In this document: positions 19,842 to 28,323 of the stretch, in pieces
How positions within the stretch are numbered: position 1 is the stretch's first letter
Layout of the letters: each line of letters starts with the position of its first letter
Origin: a virus
Length of the DNA: 30,261 nucleotides
IMG/VR virus record: IMGVR_UViG_3300043425_000336
Span: 1 to 30,261 of that record
Reading direction: 5' to 3' (one strand)
The notes under the pieces: generated by a model
Database searches by the model: none
Told to the model about the DNA's origin: nothing
The model's input: only the letters and a program-made list of their open reading frames with translations
Translations under genes and position numbers: made by a program

Positions 19842-20831
19842 ATGGCACTTCCATCAAACGTAGGTTACGGCACAGTCATTGGCCGTTTCCTACTTGCGTA
19901 TGCCGATGGTACCGATGTTGACTCAGCCCCAGATGGCGTTCCTGCCAAGGGGTCAATATTTTTTAATCCTTCTCCAGTATTTCTGAAGGATGCAGGTGCC
20001 TCACCAGCACCAGTCACGATTGTGCCCTCTCGTGTTGAGGCAACTCTTGACGCAAATGGTTACTTGCTTGGCCCAGATGGAACTCAGGGTATTCGCCTTG
20101 TTGCCACAAACGATCCTGACCTAAATCCAGTTGACTGGACTTGGTCTGTAGATTTCTTTCTAACAGATGAGACTGGCTCTCCGATTTCGCTTGAGGGATT
20201 TAGCTTCTCTCTGCCCCAGGGCACAACCGTTGACCTTACCGCACTTTCTCCAGTCCCAGATGCTAATGGCACATTCTATCTAGTCGGCCCAAAAGGTGAC
20301 AAAGGTGATACCGGTGACACTGGCCCTCAAGGACCGCAAGGTATTCAGGGTATTCAGGGTATTCAGGGCGAGCAAGGCATTCAGGGCCCAATCGGTGAAA
20401 CCGGTGCTACTGGCCTTAACTGGCAGGGTGTGTGGTCAAACACAACTGACTATGTAAATGACGATGCAGTCTTTTACAACAACTCTTCATGGTTTGCTTC
20501 TGGCGACCCAACCGTTGGTGAAGTTCCAGAACTTGGCGCTGTTCACTGGATGCCACTTGCTTTGCAAGGTGCAACTGGTCCGACTGGAGCCACCGGTGCA
20601 ACTGGCGCAACTGGACCTAAGGGTGATACTGGAGATACCGGACCGCAGGGTCCTCAGGGTATTCAGGGTGAAACAGGTCCTCAGGGGCCTCAGGGTATAC
20701 AAGGTATTCAAGGTGAGCCAGGATCTCTTGAAAACTTAACAGCAGTTTCGCCAATCGTCTATAATAGTAGTACATCAACTTTGACTTTTGACCCAACAGC
20801 AATCACAGCGATTGACGGAGGAACACCCTAG
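19842..20831 (+). CDS. Modular tail fibre with collagen repeats and CBM-like insert
   Basis: A 329-aa protein in four parts: the [10 protein letters not shown] domain (1-140, paralogous to the gene before), a collagen stretch (about 149-191, [20 protein letters not shown]), a chitin/cellulose-binding-type module (about 193-236, [20 protein letters not shown] ... [12 protein letters not shown]), and a second collagen stretch (about 243-290), then a short tail ending IDGGTP. The carbohydrate-binding module suggests contact with host surface polysaccharide. AGGA lies 7 nt before the ATG. The ending GGTP matches that of the collagen-like gene at 18094. Confidence 0.85.
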   Translation: MALPSNVGYGTVIGRFLLAYADGTDVDSAPDGVPAKGSIFFNPSPVFLKDAGASPAPVTIVPSRVEATLDANGYLLGPDGTQGIRLVATNDPDLNPVDWTWSVDFFLTDETGSPISLEGFSFSLPQGTTVDLTALSPVPDANGTFYLVGPKGDKGDTGDTGPQGPQGIQGIQGIQGEQGIQGPIGETGATGLNWQGVWSNTTDYVNDDAVFYNNSSWFASGDPTVGEVPELGAVHWMPLALQGATGPTGATGATGATGPKGDTGDTGPQGPQGIQGETGPQGPQGIQGIQGEPGSLENLTAVSPIVYNSSTSTLTFDPTAITAIDGGTP

Positions 20832-21202
20832 TGCCAGCTCAAACAGTATTGAAATTCCGCAGAGGAACTGCAGCGCAGTGGACCTCTGCGAATCCTGTGC
20901 TTGCTGCTGGTGAGCCAGGTCTGGAAACAGATACAGGTAAAGTAAAATACGGTGACGGAACAACCGCTTGGAATCTGCTTGCTTACGCATCTGGCGGTGG
21001 CGGTGGTGGACTTACTGTTTCAGAAACTCCACCAGAAACACCTGAAGAAGGAGACATGTGGTTCTCCTCATCTGAGGGTAAGACTTATGTTTACTACGAT
21101 TCATTCTGGGTAGAAATGAGTCCAGCAGTTGCCGGTCCACAAGGTCCAGAAGGGCCATCTGGTCAGGCAAATTTCAGTTCATTTTTACTAATGGGTGCTT
21201 AG
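20831..21202 (+). CDS. Mtd-N-like fibre protein (123 aa)
   Basis: The first 50 residues (VLKFRRGTAAQWTSANPVLA ... GEPGLETDTGKVKYGDGTTA) match the N-terminal domain first seen in the Bordetella phage tropism determinant Mtd. A Gly linker leads to GDMWFSSSEGKTYVYYDSFW, a segment shared with the large fibre gene at 24691. It ends with a short collagen bit. The start is GTG with GGAGG 9 nt upstream, overlapping the previous stop. Probably an adaptor on a fibre or baseplate. No reverse transcriptase or template repeat is present. Confidence 0.8.
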   Translation: MPAQTVLKFRRGTAAQWTSANPVLAAGEPGLETDTGKVKYGDGTTAWNLLAYASGGGGGGLTVSETPPETPEEGDMWFSSSEGKTYVYYDSFWVEMSPAVAGPQGPEGPSGQANFSSFLLMGA

Positions 21203-21213
21203 GATAGGAAATC

Positions 21214-21546
21214 ATGGCAACAACTTATAAGATTATTGCTCAGTCAGCTCCGGCTGCTACAACTGAGACTGTCATCTACACCGTGCCGAATGCCACATCG
21301 ACAGTCATCTCTACACTCACCGTGTGCAATCAGGCTGCGACCCCAGCTACTTACCGTATTGCTATCCGCCCTGCTGCTGATTCAACTACTGCCGCAAAGC
21401 ACTGGATTGTTTACGGTGCAACTATTGATGGCTCTGACTCAACTATGTTGACAACAGGCACAACCCTTGCAGCAGGTGATAAAGTTATTGTGTACGCTTC
21501 CTCTGCAACTATGTCGTTCAACTTGTCAGGTATGGAGATTGCTTAA
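21214..21546 (+). CDS. Small beta-sandwich fibre protein, YTVP family, copy A (110 aa)
   Basis: Opens MATTYKIIAQSAPAATTETV then IYTVPNATSTVISTLTVCNQ and ends MSFNLSGMEIA. A second member with the same order (VLYTVPSATTAVVTSIVV ... INFHISGVEIV) lies at 26352. It is likely a trimeric or dimeric beta-sandwich accessory to the fibres. AGGA lies 4 nt before the ATG. Overlaps the next gene by TAATG. Confidence 0.78.
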   Translation: MATTYKIIAQSAPAATTETVIYTVPNATSTVISTLTVCNQAATPATYRIAIRPAADSTTAAKHWIVYGATIDGSDSTMLTTGTTLAAGDKVIVYASSATMSFNLSGMEIA

Positions 21547-22568
21547 TGGCTATTGTGAGTGCAAATGGCGCTGCTACTCCGCTATCGCCTAATTACATAA
21601 TTAATGGTGCCATGGATTTTAATCAGCGTGGTCTTACATCTACCGGAACAACTACTAATGGTTATACATTAGATAGATGGGCTTTTTGGGGGGTTAGTAC
21701 TACATGCTCAGCTCAAGCATTTGCCTCTGGAGAAGCACCGATTTCTAACTGGGAAAAGGGGACTTATATTAGGCTAGCGGTTGGAAGTATGTCTCTTGCA
21801 GATGACTACATACATCTTCAACAGCCTATTGAGGATGTTAGAACCCTATCCGGACAAACAGTTACATTAAGTTTTTATGCTAAAGCTGCAACAGGTACGC
21901 CAAAAATTGCAGTTGAGTTTGTTCAAAAATTTGGTACCAGTGGGTCGACTGAAGTGCAATCATATGCGCAGCAGGTTGTAATTGGCACATCTTGGGTGAG
22001 GTACACTGTGACTGCTAACCTACCGTCTATTGTTAGTAAAACAATTGGCACTGGAAGTATGTTAGTTGTAAATTTATGGCTATCTGCTGGCACAACTCAT
22101 AACACAAGAACCGGTTCGCTTGGTTTCCAGTCTAATACTTTTAACATCTGGGGCGTTCAATTAGAAGCCGGAAGCATTGCAACACCTTTCCGCCGTAATG
22201 CGAACTCGATTCAGGGTGAGCTTGCAGCGTGTCAGAGGTATTACTGGAGAAGCAATAATACGGGAACTGGTAATTACGCACCAGTTGGAACTGGAATTGG
22301 TAAGAGCTCGACTCAGTGTGAAATATACATACCATTTCCAACTCCAATGAGAGTAGTGCCAACTTCTATGGATTATAATCTTTTATCTTTGTGGGATGGG
22401 ACAACCCAGTCAACATTAAATACAATATCGTTACAGCCAAATAATACCTCTACAACGGCAACACTAATAAGTGCATCAAGCCAAAGCGGCCTCACTCAAT
22501 ATCGTCCATATCAGGTAATTGGAAATAATTCAACTAATGCTTATATCGGATTTAGTGCGGAGCTCTAA
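21546..22568 (+). CDS. Tail fibre with carbohydrate-binding-like domain, copy A (340 aa)
   Basis: The ordered marks are NYIINGAMDFNQRG (about 16-29), a jelly-roll-like region with LTLSFYAKA-type strands (VTLSFYAKAATGTPKIAVEF), WGVQLEAGSIATPFRR, and ELAACQRYYWRS. It ends GNNSTNAYIGFSAEL. This set is known from many phage receptor-binding and tail proteins. The gene at 24691 has the same blocks and almost the same last 15 residues. GGAGA lies 9 nt before the ATG. Confidence 0.85.
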   Translation: MAIVSANGAATPLSPNYIINGAMDFNQRGLTSTGTTTNGYTLDRWAFWGVSTTCSAQAFASGEAPISNWEKGTYIRLAVGSMSLADDYIHLQQPIEDVRTLSGQTVTLSFYAKAATGTPKIAVEFVQKFGTSGSTEVQSYAQQVVIGTSWVRYTVTANLPSIVSKTIGTGSMLVVNLWLSAGTTHNTRTGSLGFQSNTFNIWGVQLEAGSIATPFRRNANSIQGELAACQRYYWRSNNTGTGNYAPVGTGIGKSSTQCEIYIPFPTPMRVVPTSMDYNLLSLWDGTTQSTLNTISLQPNNTSTTATLISASSQSGLTQYRPYQVIGNNSTNAYIGFSAEL

Positions 22569-23389
22569 TGACTATTAACTCTCGCTCTGCTAAATTATCT
22601 TCGCCAAATGTCAAGGTGCAGGATGTACCTAATAAACCAACCATTGGCGCAGTTACCCAGGACCCAATACTAGATGCAGTAAATGTGTCATTCACGCCGG
22701 CCACTACGGGCGGTCGTGCTGCTATTTATCGTGCGGTTTCTAATCCAGGAAATATCGAGGCTATATCCTACGGCTCTTCGCCGGTGCAGGTGACTGGACT
22801 TACAGACGGCACTGCATACACCTTTACGGTTCGTGCAGAATCTGCTACTGGGGCAGCAACAGATTATACGTCTTCAAGCAGCTCTATTACCCCATCATTT
22901 GGTTCTTATGATTTAATTGCATCTAATATATTTACTGGAGCAACATCTTCAGTAACTTTTTCTAGCATCCCGCAGGACTATAAACACCTGCAGATTAGAG
23001 CAGTAATCAATCCATCTAGCGGCGGCTGGGGAATGGGTATTTACTTTAATGGGGTAACCGGAAACTATTCAATGCACAGGATGTCGGGAAATGGTGGTGG
23101 TGTTTATGCTGGTTACACTTCAAGCGCTACAAATATACAAACATTTGGGTTTCACAATGGTGGCCAAACAAACGTCTCAATGCCAATCATAATTGACATA
23201 CCAGAATACAGAAATACTACAAAAAATAAAACAATTAAAACTTTTACAGCCAGCGCTGCGGGCTCACCGGAAATTGTAATGGCTTCTGGCGCATGGTATT
23301 CAACGGCCGCTATTAACACTGTGAATATTGGTTTTGGTGGCAATGGTGCAGTTGGAACTCGCTTTTCATTATACGGAATTAAGGGATAA
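22568..23389 (+). CDS. FN3 plus SLYGI-domain fibre protein, A1 (273 aa)
   Basis: Residues about 20-110 form a fibronectin type III-like domain (DAVNVSFTPATTGGRAAIYR ... VTGLTDGTAYTFTVRAESAT). The rest is a beta-sandwich domain that starts VTFSSIPQDYKHLQIRAVIN and ends GTRFSLYGIKG. Five more proteins in the window share this last domain. FN3 domains are common on phage virion surfaces. The ATG has GGAG 5 nt upstream and overlaps the previous stop. Confidence 0.82.
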   Translation: MTINSRSAKLSSPNVKVQDVPNKPTIGAVTQDPILDAVNVSFTPATTGGRAAIYRAVSNPGNIEAISYGSSPVQVTGLTDGTAYTFTVRAESATGAATDYTSSSSSITPSFGSYDLIASNIFTGATSSVTFSSIPQDYKHLQIRAVINPSSGGWGMGIYFNGVTGNYSMHRMSGNGGGVYAGYTSSATNIQTFGFHNGGQTNVSMPIIIDIPEYRNTTKNKTIKTFTASAAGSPEIVMASGAWYSTAAINTVNIGFGGNGAVGTRFSLYGIKG

Positions 23390-23391
23390 TT

Positions 23392-23883
23392 ATGCCAACT
23401 TCAACGTATAAGCCAATTGCCAACCTAACTGTAACCAGTGCGGTAACCAGCGTAGCCTTTTCTGGAATAACCCAAGCGTACAGGGACATTGTTTGCATTA
23501 TATCCGTGAAGCAAACTACATCAGTATCTGGACTATCTCTAATTTTCAATTCAGATACTAGCTCAAATTACAACAGAATCACAATGCACACCAATGGCGC
23601 TGGTTCTTACGGAAGCTACAGCGGAACTCAGACCGCTTTAAATATAAACTACCACGGCGCTTTAACGGCATCGGGTAGCAATTGCATAGTTAATATAATG
23701 GACTACTCAGCAACAGACAAGCACAAGGGCGTGCTCTGCAGACTTAATGCGCCTGGCAACGAGGTTGTAGCACAGGGCTACAAATGGGGAAGCAACTCCG
23801 CAATAACATCAATTATCGTGGACTCTCAGGGTGCTCAGTTTGACCCGGGTTCTGTCATTTCTTTGTATGGGATAGTAGCATGA
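23392..23883 (+). CDS. SLYGI-domain fibre protein, A2 (163 aa)
   Basis: A single beta-sandwich domain: VTSVAFSGITQAYRDIVCII near the start, a variable middle with NYNRITMHTNGAGS, and SVISLYGIVA at the end. It is the second of three tandem relatives. AAGGGA lies 5 nt before the ATG, and its stop overlaps the next start (ATGA). Likely a virion surface subunit whose middle varies. Confidence 0.78.
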   Translation: MPTSTYKPIANLTVTSAVTSVAFSGITQAYRDIVCIISVKQTTSVSGLSLIFNSDTSSNYNRITMHTNGAGSYGSYSGTQTALNINYHGALTASGSNCIVNIMDYSATDKHKGVLCRLNAPGNEVVAQGYKWGSNSAITSIIVDSQGAQFDPGSVISLYGIVA

Positions 23884-24419
23884 GTATGAAACTTATTACA
23901 ACTTACACCGTTGGTGCCGGCGGGTCCTCATTTATTGGGCTAGACAATATCCCGCAAACCTATACAGATTTATTAATTGTTGCATCTACAAGAAATAGCC
24001 AATCATCTGGCGATTTTCAAACATACCTTACAATTAATGGTACTGGTGGCTCGGGCTCGACAATTACATCTAGGTATTTGAGAGTTAGAGATGTTGGCCT
24101 GGGTTCGTATACTGTTAATAATAACGCTGCTATTTTTGAGATGAATTATCAGAACAGTAGCTATACGGCTAATACGTTTTCAGCGCTTGAAATATACTTG
24201 CCTAACTATGCAAATAATCTTGTAAAAACATTTTCAGTTGACAGCGCATCTGAAAACAATTCATCATCTCACGACTTTAGAATTATTGCATCAAATCTAA
24301 CTTTGACTGCAGCAATTACATCTGTGCAAATAATCGCAGCAAATGGTTCACTTGTTGAGAATAGTTCCGTATCACTTTATGGCATCACCAAGGGCTCCGG
24401 TGGGGCTACGGTTTCTTAG
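23880..24419 (+). CDS. SLYGI-domain fibre protein, A3 (179 aa)
   Basis: Contains FIGLDNIPQTYTDLLIVAST and ends SSVSLYGITKGSGGATVS, the same frame of motifs as its two upstream neighbours, with Asn/Ser-rich loops between strands. It is closer in sequence to the member at 27796 (both have EMYIPNY/EIYLPNY and VDS(A/V)(S/N)ENNS) than to its immediate neighbours, which supports duplication of the whole cassette rather than simple tandem copying. Confidence 0.78.
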   Translation: MSMKLITTYTVGAGGSSFIGLDNIPQTYTDLLIVASTRNSQSSGDFQTYLTINGTGGSGSTITSRYLRVRDVGLGSYTVNNNAAIFEMNYQNSSYTANTFSALEIYLPNYANNLVKTFSVDSASENNSSSHDFRIIASNLTLTAAITSVQIIAANGSLVENSSVSLYGITKGSGGATVS

Positions 24420-24434
24420 AATAGGAAAACAAAA

Positions 24435-24671
24435 ATGACTGAAACATTAATTAAAGCAGTTTGGGATGGCGAAACAAACACCTGGTCCGAGGTTGAATTG
24501 ACAGCCGAAGAGATTGCTATTCGTGAAGAACTTATCGCATCTTCTGCAGCAGCTGAGGCTGAGCGCATTGCCGCAGAGGAAGCCCTAGCAACCCTAAAGG
24601 CATCAGCCCGTGCAAAACTAATTGCAGGTGAGCCGCTTACTGAAGAAGAAGCAGCAACCCTAGTCATCTAA
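24435..24671 (+). CDS. Small Ala/Glu-rich helical protein, copy A (78 aa)
   Basis: Begins MTETLIKAVWDGETNTWSEV, followed by a long Ala/Glu helix (EELIASSAAAEAERIAAEEA) and ELTAEE/LTEEEAA motifs. It resembles small fibre-assembly chaperone-like proteins that follow fibre genes. A relative ends the second cassette (28324). A TAGAATAG box (24417-24424) overlaps the previous stop, but the gene has AGGA too, so it need not be leaderless. Confidence 0.72.
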   Translation: MTETLIKAVWDGETNTWSEVELTAEEIAIREELIASSAAAEAERIAAEEALATLKASARAKLIAGEPLTEEEAATLVI

Positions 24672-24676
24672 GATAA

Positions 24677-24687
24677 GGTAGAATAGA
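24677..24687 (+). promoter_or_regulatory. Leaderless late promoter 3 (TAGAAT, 6 nt to ATG)
   Basis: GGTAGAATAGA with TAGAAT at 24679-24684, exactly 6 nt before the ATG at 24691. No Shine-Dalgarno and no -35 box. It begins the second fibre cassette. Confidence 0.65.
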
Positions 24688-24690
24688 AAC

Positions 24691-25989
24691 ATGGCTGCGA
24701 TTGACTTCCCAAACTCCCCAACCCTAAACCAAGAGTTTACGGCTAATGGCCGTACCTGGATCTGGAATGGGACTGTTTGGGCAAACAAGGTTTCTAATAC
24801 CAGCGTAAGTCGCTACAATGTTTCTGATACTGCTCCGACCTCACCGGCAAATGGTGACGTGTGGTTCAACTCTACCAACGCACGAACATATGTCTACTAT
24901 GACTCATTCTGGGTGGAATCAAATCCAGCCCTAGATGGTAAGTCTGGCGTAAATGCTGTGGCATCACCAATCACCAACTCTGGAACGCAGTCAGCAGCTG
25001 TGCTTGGACTTGACTATAATTCTTTGCAGTATGGGCAGAACGCTGTCATTAATGGCGGGTTTGATATTTGGCAGCGAGGTACCGCCATCACCCCACCAAC
25101 AGCACTTACTTATTTAGCAGATCGTTGGGCGACATGGCCCGGCGTAACTTCCTGGACCTTTAGCCGTATTTCATCAGGGCTAACTGGAATACCGTACGCA
25201 GCCAGGATACAAAGAAATGCTGGAACTACCGCACTCACTCCCTGGTCTTTTTCTACTTCGCTAGAAACCAACGACTCTATTCAGTTTGCCGGTAAAACAC
25301 TCACTATGTCTTTTTATCTTCGTGCGGGGGCAAACTACTCTTCAAGCGGAGGCAGCTTTACAGCAAAGTTAGGTTTTGGTACCGGAACTGACCAAAACCT
25401 TATGAACGGCTTTACTGGACAAACTGTAGCTGAGAGCACAGTCTCAGCTACAACCTCTTGGCAGAGATTTAGTTTCACTGGATTAATGCCTAGTAACGCA
25501 ACGCAAATTGGTGCATTTTTTACCTGGACCCCCACTGGGACCGCTGGCGCTAACGATTACATAGAAATCACTGGCATCCAACTTGAGGCTGGCTCCACAG
25601 CAACTCCCTTCAAGCGTGCTGCTGGAACTATCCAAGGCGAATTAGCTGCTTGTCAGCGGTATTATTATAGAGCCTTATCGGGTAACGCATACGGCCTGCT
25701 AGCAATTGGAAGCGCATCATCTACAACTACCGGCAGGGTTTACTGTACGTTCCCTGTGCAAATGCGAGCAATACCATCTTCCATAGACTATCCATCTCTA
25801 TCCCTAATAAGATATGCTGATGGTGCAAACGCTTCTGCGATTAGCACTATTGCCCTTGGCGATGGAACTTCATATAATATTGGAAGCGTTGACTTTACGG
25901 CACCCGGTGGAATGACATCTGGCAGGGTAACCTGGATACAGGGCAATAATAGCACTAGTTCATACCTCGGGTTTAATGCGGAGTTATAA
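24691..25989 (+). CDS. Large composite tail fibre, copy B (432 aa)
   Basis: Begins MAAIDFPNSPTLNQEFTANG RTWIWNG in effect, a short fibre-entry motif also found at 26159. Next comes GDVWFNSTNARTYVYYDSFW, shared with the gene at 20831. The rest matches the protein at 21546: AVINGGFDIWQRGTA, LTMSFYLRAGANYSSSGGSF, ITGIQLEAGSTATPFKRAAG, ELAACQRYYYRA, ending GNNSTSSYLGFNAEL. It is thus a fusion of modules that sit in separate genes in cassette A. Probable receptor-binding protein. Leaderless start after TAGAAT. Confidence 0.85.
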   Translation: MAAIDFPNSPTLNQEFTANGRTWIWNGTVWANKVSNTSVSRYNVSDTAPTSPANGDVWFNSTNARTYVYYDSFWVESNPALDGKSGVNAVASPITNSGTQSAAVLGLDYNSLQYGQNAVINGGFDIWQRGTAITPPTALTYLADRWATWPGVTSWTFSRISSGLTGIPYAARIQRNAGTTALTPWSFSTSLETNDSIQFAGKTLTMSFYLRAGANYSSSGGSFTAKLGFGTGTDQNLMNGFTGQTVAESTVSATTSWQRFSFTGLMPSNATQIGAFFTWTPTGTAGANDYIEITGIQLEAGSTATPFKRAAGTIQGELAACQRYYYRALSGNAYGLLAIGSASSTTTGRVYCTFPVQMRAIPSSIDYPSLSLIRYADGANASAISTIALGDGTSYNIGSVDFTAPGGMTSGRVTWIQGNNSTSSYLGFNAEL

Positions 25990-25991
25990 AA

Positions 25992-26144
25992 ATGAATTAC
26001 GAAGAAATCGAAGTTGAATCAATGGGTGGAACCCAGAAGCACATCATCATTGACCTAGGCAATGGTGCTTTCAAATCATTCCCAGCGGATGAATCAAACC
26101 CAGAATATGTTGCTTTCCTAGCCTCACTAGAATCAGCCGACTAA
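25992..26144 (+). CDS. Small acidic protein (50 aa)
   Basis: Reads MNYEEIEVESMGGTQKHIII then DLGNGAFKSFPADESNPEYV and ends FLASLESAD. GGAG lies 8 nt before the ATG, and the gene starts 2 nt after the previous stop. Such short acidic proteins after fibre genes can be assembly factors. No family recognised. Its stop is followed at once by the next promoter box. Confidence 0.7.
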   Translation: MNYEEIEVESMGGTQKHIIIDLGNGAFKSFPADESNPEYVAFLASLESAD

Positions 26145-26155
26145 GGTATAATAGA
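26145..26155 (+). promoter_or_regulatory. Leaderless late promoter 4 (TATAAT, 6 nt to ATG)
   Basis: GGTATAATAGA with TATAAT at 26147-26152, a perfect -10, 6 nt before the ATG at 26159. No Shine-Dalgarno, and no -35 box at the expected distance. Confidence 0.65.
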
Positions 26156-26158
26156 CTC

Positions 26159-26323
26159 ATGCCAATCAATTTCCCAGATAGCCCGACAGTAAACCAGGAG
26201 TTCACTGTAAATAATCGCACCTGGATTTGGGATGGTTACACTTGGACCTCTAAGGGTTCAACCCCTGCAGACCCGCAGAAGATTGAGGATAACCTCATCA
26301 AAGATGTAATGGACGCAGTTTAA
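26159..26323 (+). CDS. Small fibre-entry-motif protein (54 aa)
   Basis: Reads MPINFPDSPTVNQEFTVNNR then TWIWDGYTWTSKGSTPADPQ and ends VMDAV. The first 30 residues match the N-terminus of the large fibre at 24691 (FPNSPTLNQEFTANGRTWIW). Here the domain stands alone with a short helical tail, perhaps the remains of a longer fibre or a free adaptor. Leaderless start after TATAAT. The next gene starts 28 nt on. Confidence 0.75.
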   Translation: MPINFPDSPTVNQEFTVNNRTWIWDGYTWTSKGSTPADPQKIEDNLIKDVMDAV

Positions 26324-26351
26324 ACTTAATATTTGAAAGGTGTAGTAACTA

Positions 26352-26657
26352 ATGGCTACCGTATCAAAAACTCTTTTCCGTGGTGCAGCCACGACAACAA
26401 CTAGCACAGTTCTTTACACTGTGCCGTCTGCGACTACAGCAGTTGTGACTAGCATTGTTGTGACTAATACAGCAAACAGTACTGCTACATTTACGCTAGG
26501 ACTTGGCGGAGTAAACCTGGGGACACTAATTGCAGTTGCTGCAAATGATTCAACTGTTATCGACCTTAAGCAGGTTCTTACAGCAACTCAGACAATCACC
26601 GGCGGTGCCTCGGCAACTACAATCAACTTCCACATCAGTGGAGTGGAGATTGTCTAG
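26352..26657 (+). CDS. Small beta-sandwich fibre protein, YTVP family, copy B (101 aa)
   Basis: Opens MATVSKTLFRGAATTTTSTV then LYTVPSATTAVVTSIVVTNT and ends INFHISGVEIV. It is a relative of the gene at 21214 with the same start and end motifs but a different middle. AAAGG lies upstream of the ATG. Probably an accessory virion surface protein of cassette B. Confidence 0.78.
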   Translation: MATVSKTLFRGAATTTTSTVLYTVPSATTAVVTSIVVTNTANSTATFTLGLGGVNLGTLIAVAANDSTVIDLKQVLTATQTITGGASATTINFHISGVEIV

Positions 26658-26659
26658 CA

Positions 26660-27265
26660 ATGGGCGTATATAAACTTTCAGGAGCGGGTTCCTTAGCGAC
26701 TCCACGCATGGATTATAAGTCCATGAATGCTGGTAACCAGTATGGGGCAATGGTTCCAATTGCCACCGTAACTGTCACTGGACCGCAGGCCATTGCCTTT
26801 ACGAACATCCCGCAAACTTATCAGGATTTACTTATTGTAGTAAACACTGCTTTAGGTGGAACAGGGTCCGGGGCAACTTCTGGGTATCCATACTATTACA
26901 ATACTAGTCTCAATGGTGACGGAACAACATCAAATTATTCAACAACTTTTCTTTTAGGCAATGGTTCGACAGCGAGCTCGACTAGAGTGACTTCATCGTC
27001 TGGGGCAATAGTTGGAGGCTATATTGTTGGCTCCACAGATTCATCTATGCTTGGAATTATTTATCAACATATATTAAATTACACTAATACATCTGGATTT
27101 AAGACTGTTTTAGCGAGGTCCTCTGGTGACATGAATGGCGCTGGATTTACGTCTCTATCGACAATGCTTTGGAGAAACACCTCAGCGATAACTCAAATAA
27201 ACACCTCCCACGACTGGGTTCCGGGCTCAACTTTGACGCTGTATGGAATTAGGGGAATCGCATAA
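26660..27265 (+). CDS. SLYGI-domain fibre protein, B1 (201 aa)
   Basis: Starts with a separate 30-residue motif MGVYKLSGAGSLATPRMDYK, which I have seen in other phage surface proteins. The SLYGI-type domain follows: AIAFTNIPQTYQDLLIVVNT ... PGSTLTLYGIRGIA. GGAGA lies 10 nt before the ATG. It heads the second run of three related genes. Overlaps the next gene as TAATG. Confidence 0.78.
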   Translation: MGVYKLSGAGSLATPRMDYKSMNAGNQYGAMVPIATVTVTGPQAIAFTNIPQTYQDLLIVVNTALGGTGSGATSGYPYYYNTSLNGDGTTSNYSTTFLLGNGSTASSTRVTSSSGAIVGGYIVGSTDSSMLGIIYQHILNYTNTSGFKTVLARSSGDMNGAGFTSLSTMLWRNTSAITQINTSHDWVPGSTLTLYGIRGIA

Positions 27266-27795
27266 TGAGTATGATTTGGATTGGTGGGCAAACCGTGGGC
27301 TCTGGAAATGCTGCTGAATTAGAATTTACGAATATACCGCAAGAATATACTCATCTGCAACTTCGTATATTTGGCCGTGGAAATACCTCTTTTAGCGAAG
27401 GTCTTTCAACATACATGTTTATAAATAATGATGGCGGTAACAATTACTCTTGGCATCGTATGCGAGGTAATGGCTCTTCTGTATTTTCTGATGTGGGCAC
27501 ATCTGTTGGGGCTATTTCAATTCAGGCAACTGTCGGAGATACCGGTGTAAGCAATGTGTTTGGTGTTTCAATTATTGATATTTTAGACTATGCGAACACG
27601 TCTAAGAATAAAACAATAAGGGTTATCGGTGGAGTAGATAGAAATGGCTCTGGAAATGCTTGTTTAATCTCAGGGTCATGGAGGTCCACTGCTGCAGTGA
27701 ATCAACTTAGGGTAATAACCGATAGTAATACCTGGCTACAGGGAACCAGGATAGACCTTTATGGGATTACATCATCTCAAGTTACGGGGGCATAA
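27265..27795 (+). CDS. SLYGI-domain fibre protein, B2 (176 aa)
   Basis: One domain: AELEFTNIPQEYTHLQLRIF near the start, NYSWHRMRGNGSSVFSDVGT and IIDILDYANTSKNKTIRVIG in the middle, and GTRIDLYGITSS at the end. The middle matches member A1 at 22568 (NYSMHRMSGNGG, IIDIPEYRNTTKNKTIKT) better than its direct neighbours, again supporting cassette-level duplication. Confidence 0.78.
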   Translation: MSMIWIGGQTVGSGNAAELEFTNIPQEYTHLQLRIFGRGNTSFSEGLSTYMFINNDGGNNYSWHRMRGNGSSVFSDVGTSVGAISIQATVGDTGVSNVFGVSIIDILDYANTSKNKTIRVIGGVDRNGSGNACLISGSWRSTAAVNQLRVITDSNTWLQGTRIDLYGITSSQVTGA

Positions 27796-28320
27796 GTGAT
27801 AATTGCAATGCAGCCCATCTTTACGCAGACCGTCCCGACTGGTGGCTCAGGAGCTGTCGTTTTTAACAATATTCCGCAGAACTTTACAGATTTAAAAGTA
27901 GTTATTAGCGCAAGAGCAACTAGCACAACAAACTCAACGGGAACAAACTTTGTCGGATTTTATTTAAATAATACTACATACCCAGCAAATGTTACCCACA
28001 GGTCGTTATTCTCAAACGGTTCGTCTCCTTCTTCGATTAATAGCAGCTCCTATGGCGTTGCTGGTGTGATTAATGATACCAATCAGACTGCAAATACGTT
28101 TTCTAACAACGAGATGTACATCCCAAATTACACATCATCGAAATTTAAGCAGGTGCTTGTGGATAGCGTTAATGAAAACAACTCAACTGCAGTTGGGCTT
28201 AGGCTGGATTGTGTTCTTTATAGAGAATCAGCAGCTATAACTAGAATAGCATTTGACACTAGCGGTAGCGCATTTGCCGCTGGTTCAACTTTTACATTAT
28301 ATGGAATAACTAAGGGATAA
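27796..28320 (+). CDS. SLYGI-domain fibre protein, B3 (174 aa)
   Basis: Contains AVVFNNIPQNFTDLKVVISA, FSNNEMYIPNYTSSKFKQVL, VDSVNENNS and ends STFTLYGITKG. It matches A3 at 23880 block by block. I chose the GTG at 27796, with a GGGGG run 5 nt upstream. An ATG four codons later (27808) is the alternative. Confidence 0.77.
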   Translation: MIIAMQPIFTQTVPTGGSGAVVFNNIPQNFTDLKVVISARATSTTNSTGTNFVGFYLNNTTYPANVTHRSLFSNGSSPSSINSSSYGVAGVINDTNQTANTFSNNEMYIPNYTSSKFKQVLVDSVNENNSTAVGLRLDCVLYRESAAITRIAFDTSGSAFAAGSTFTLYGITKG

Positions 28321-28323
28321 ACA

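Noticed and set aside
20831-21202. Diversity-generating retroelement, suggested by the Mtd-N-like domain
   Set aside because: No reverse transcriptase, no template/variable repeat pair and no adenine-specific variation signal is visible. The domain occurs in many phages without such systems.
26106-26114. GAATATGTT inside the 50-aa gene as a seventh control element
   Set aside because: It is in coding sequence (Glu-Tyr-Val), lacks the flanking TCGG or CG, and is isolated, so chance is more likely.
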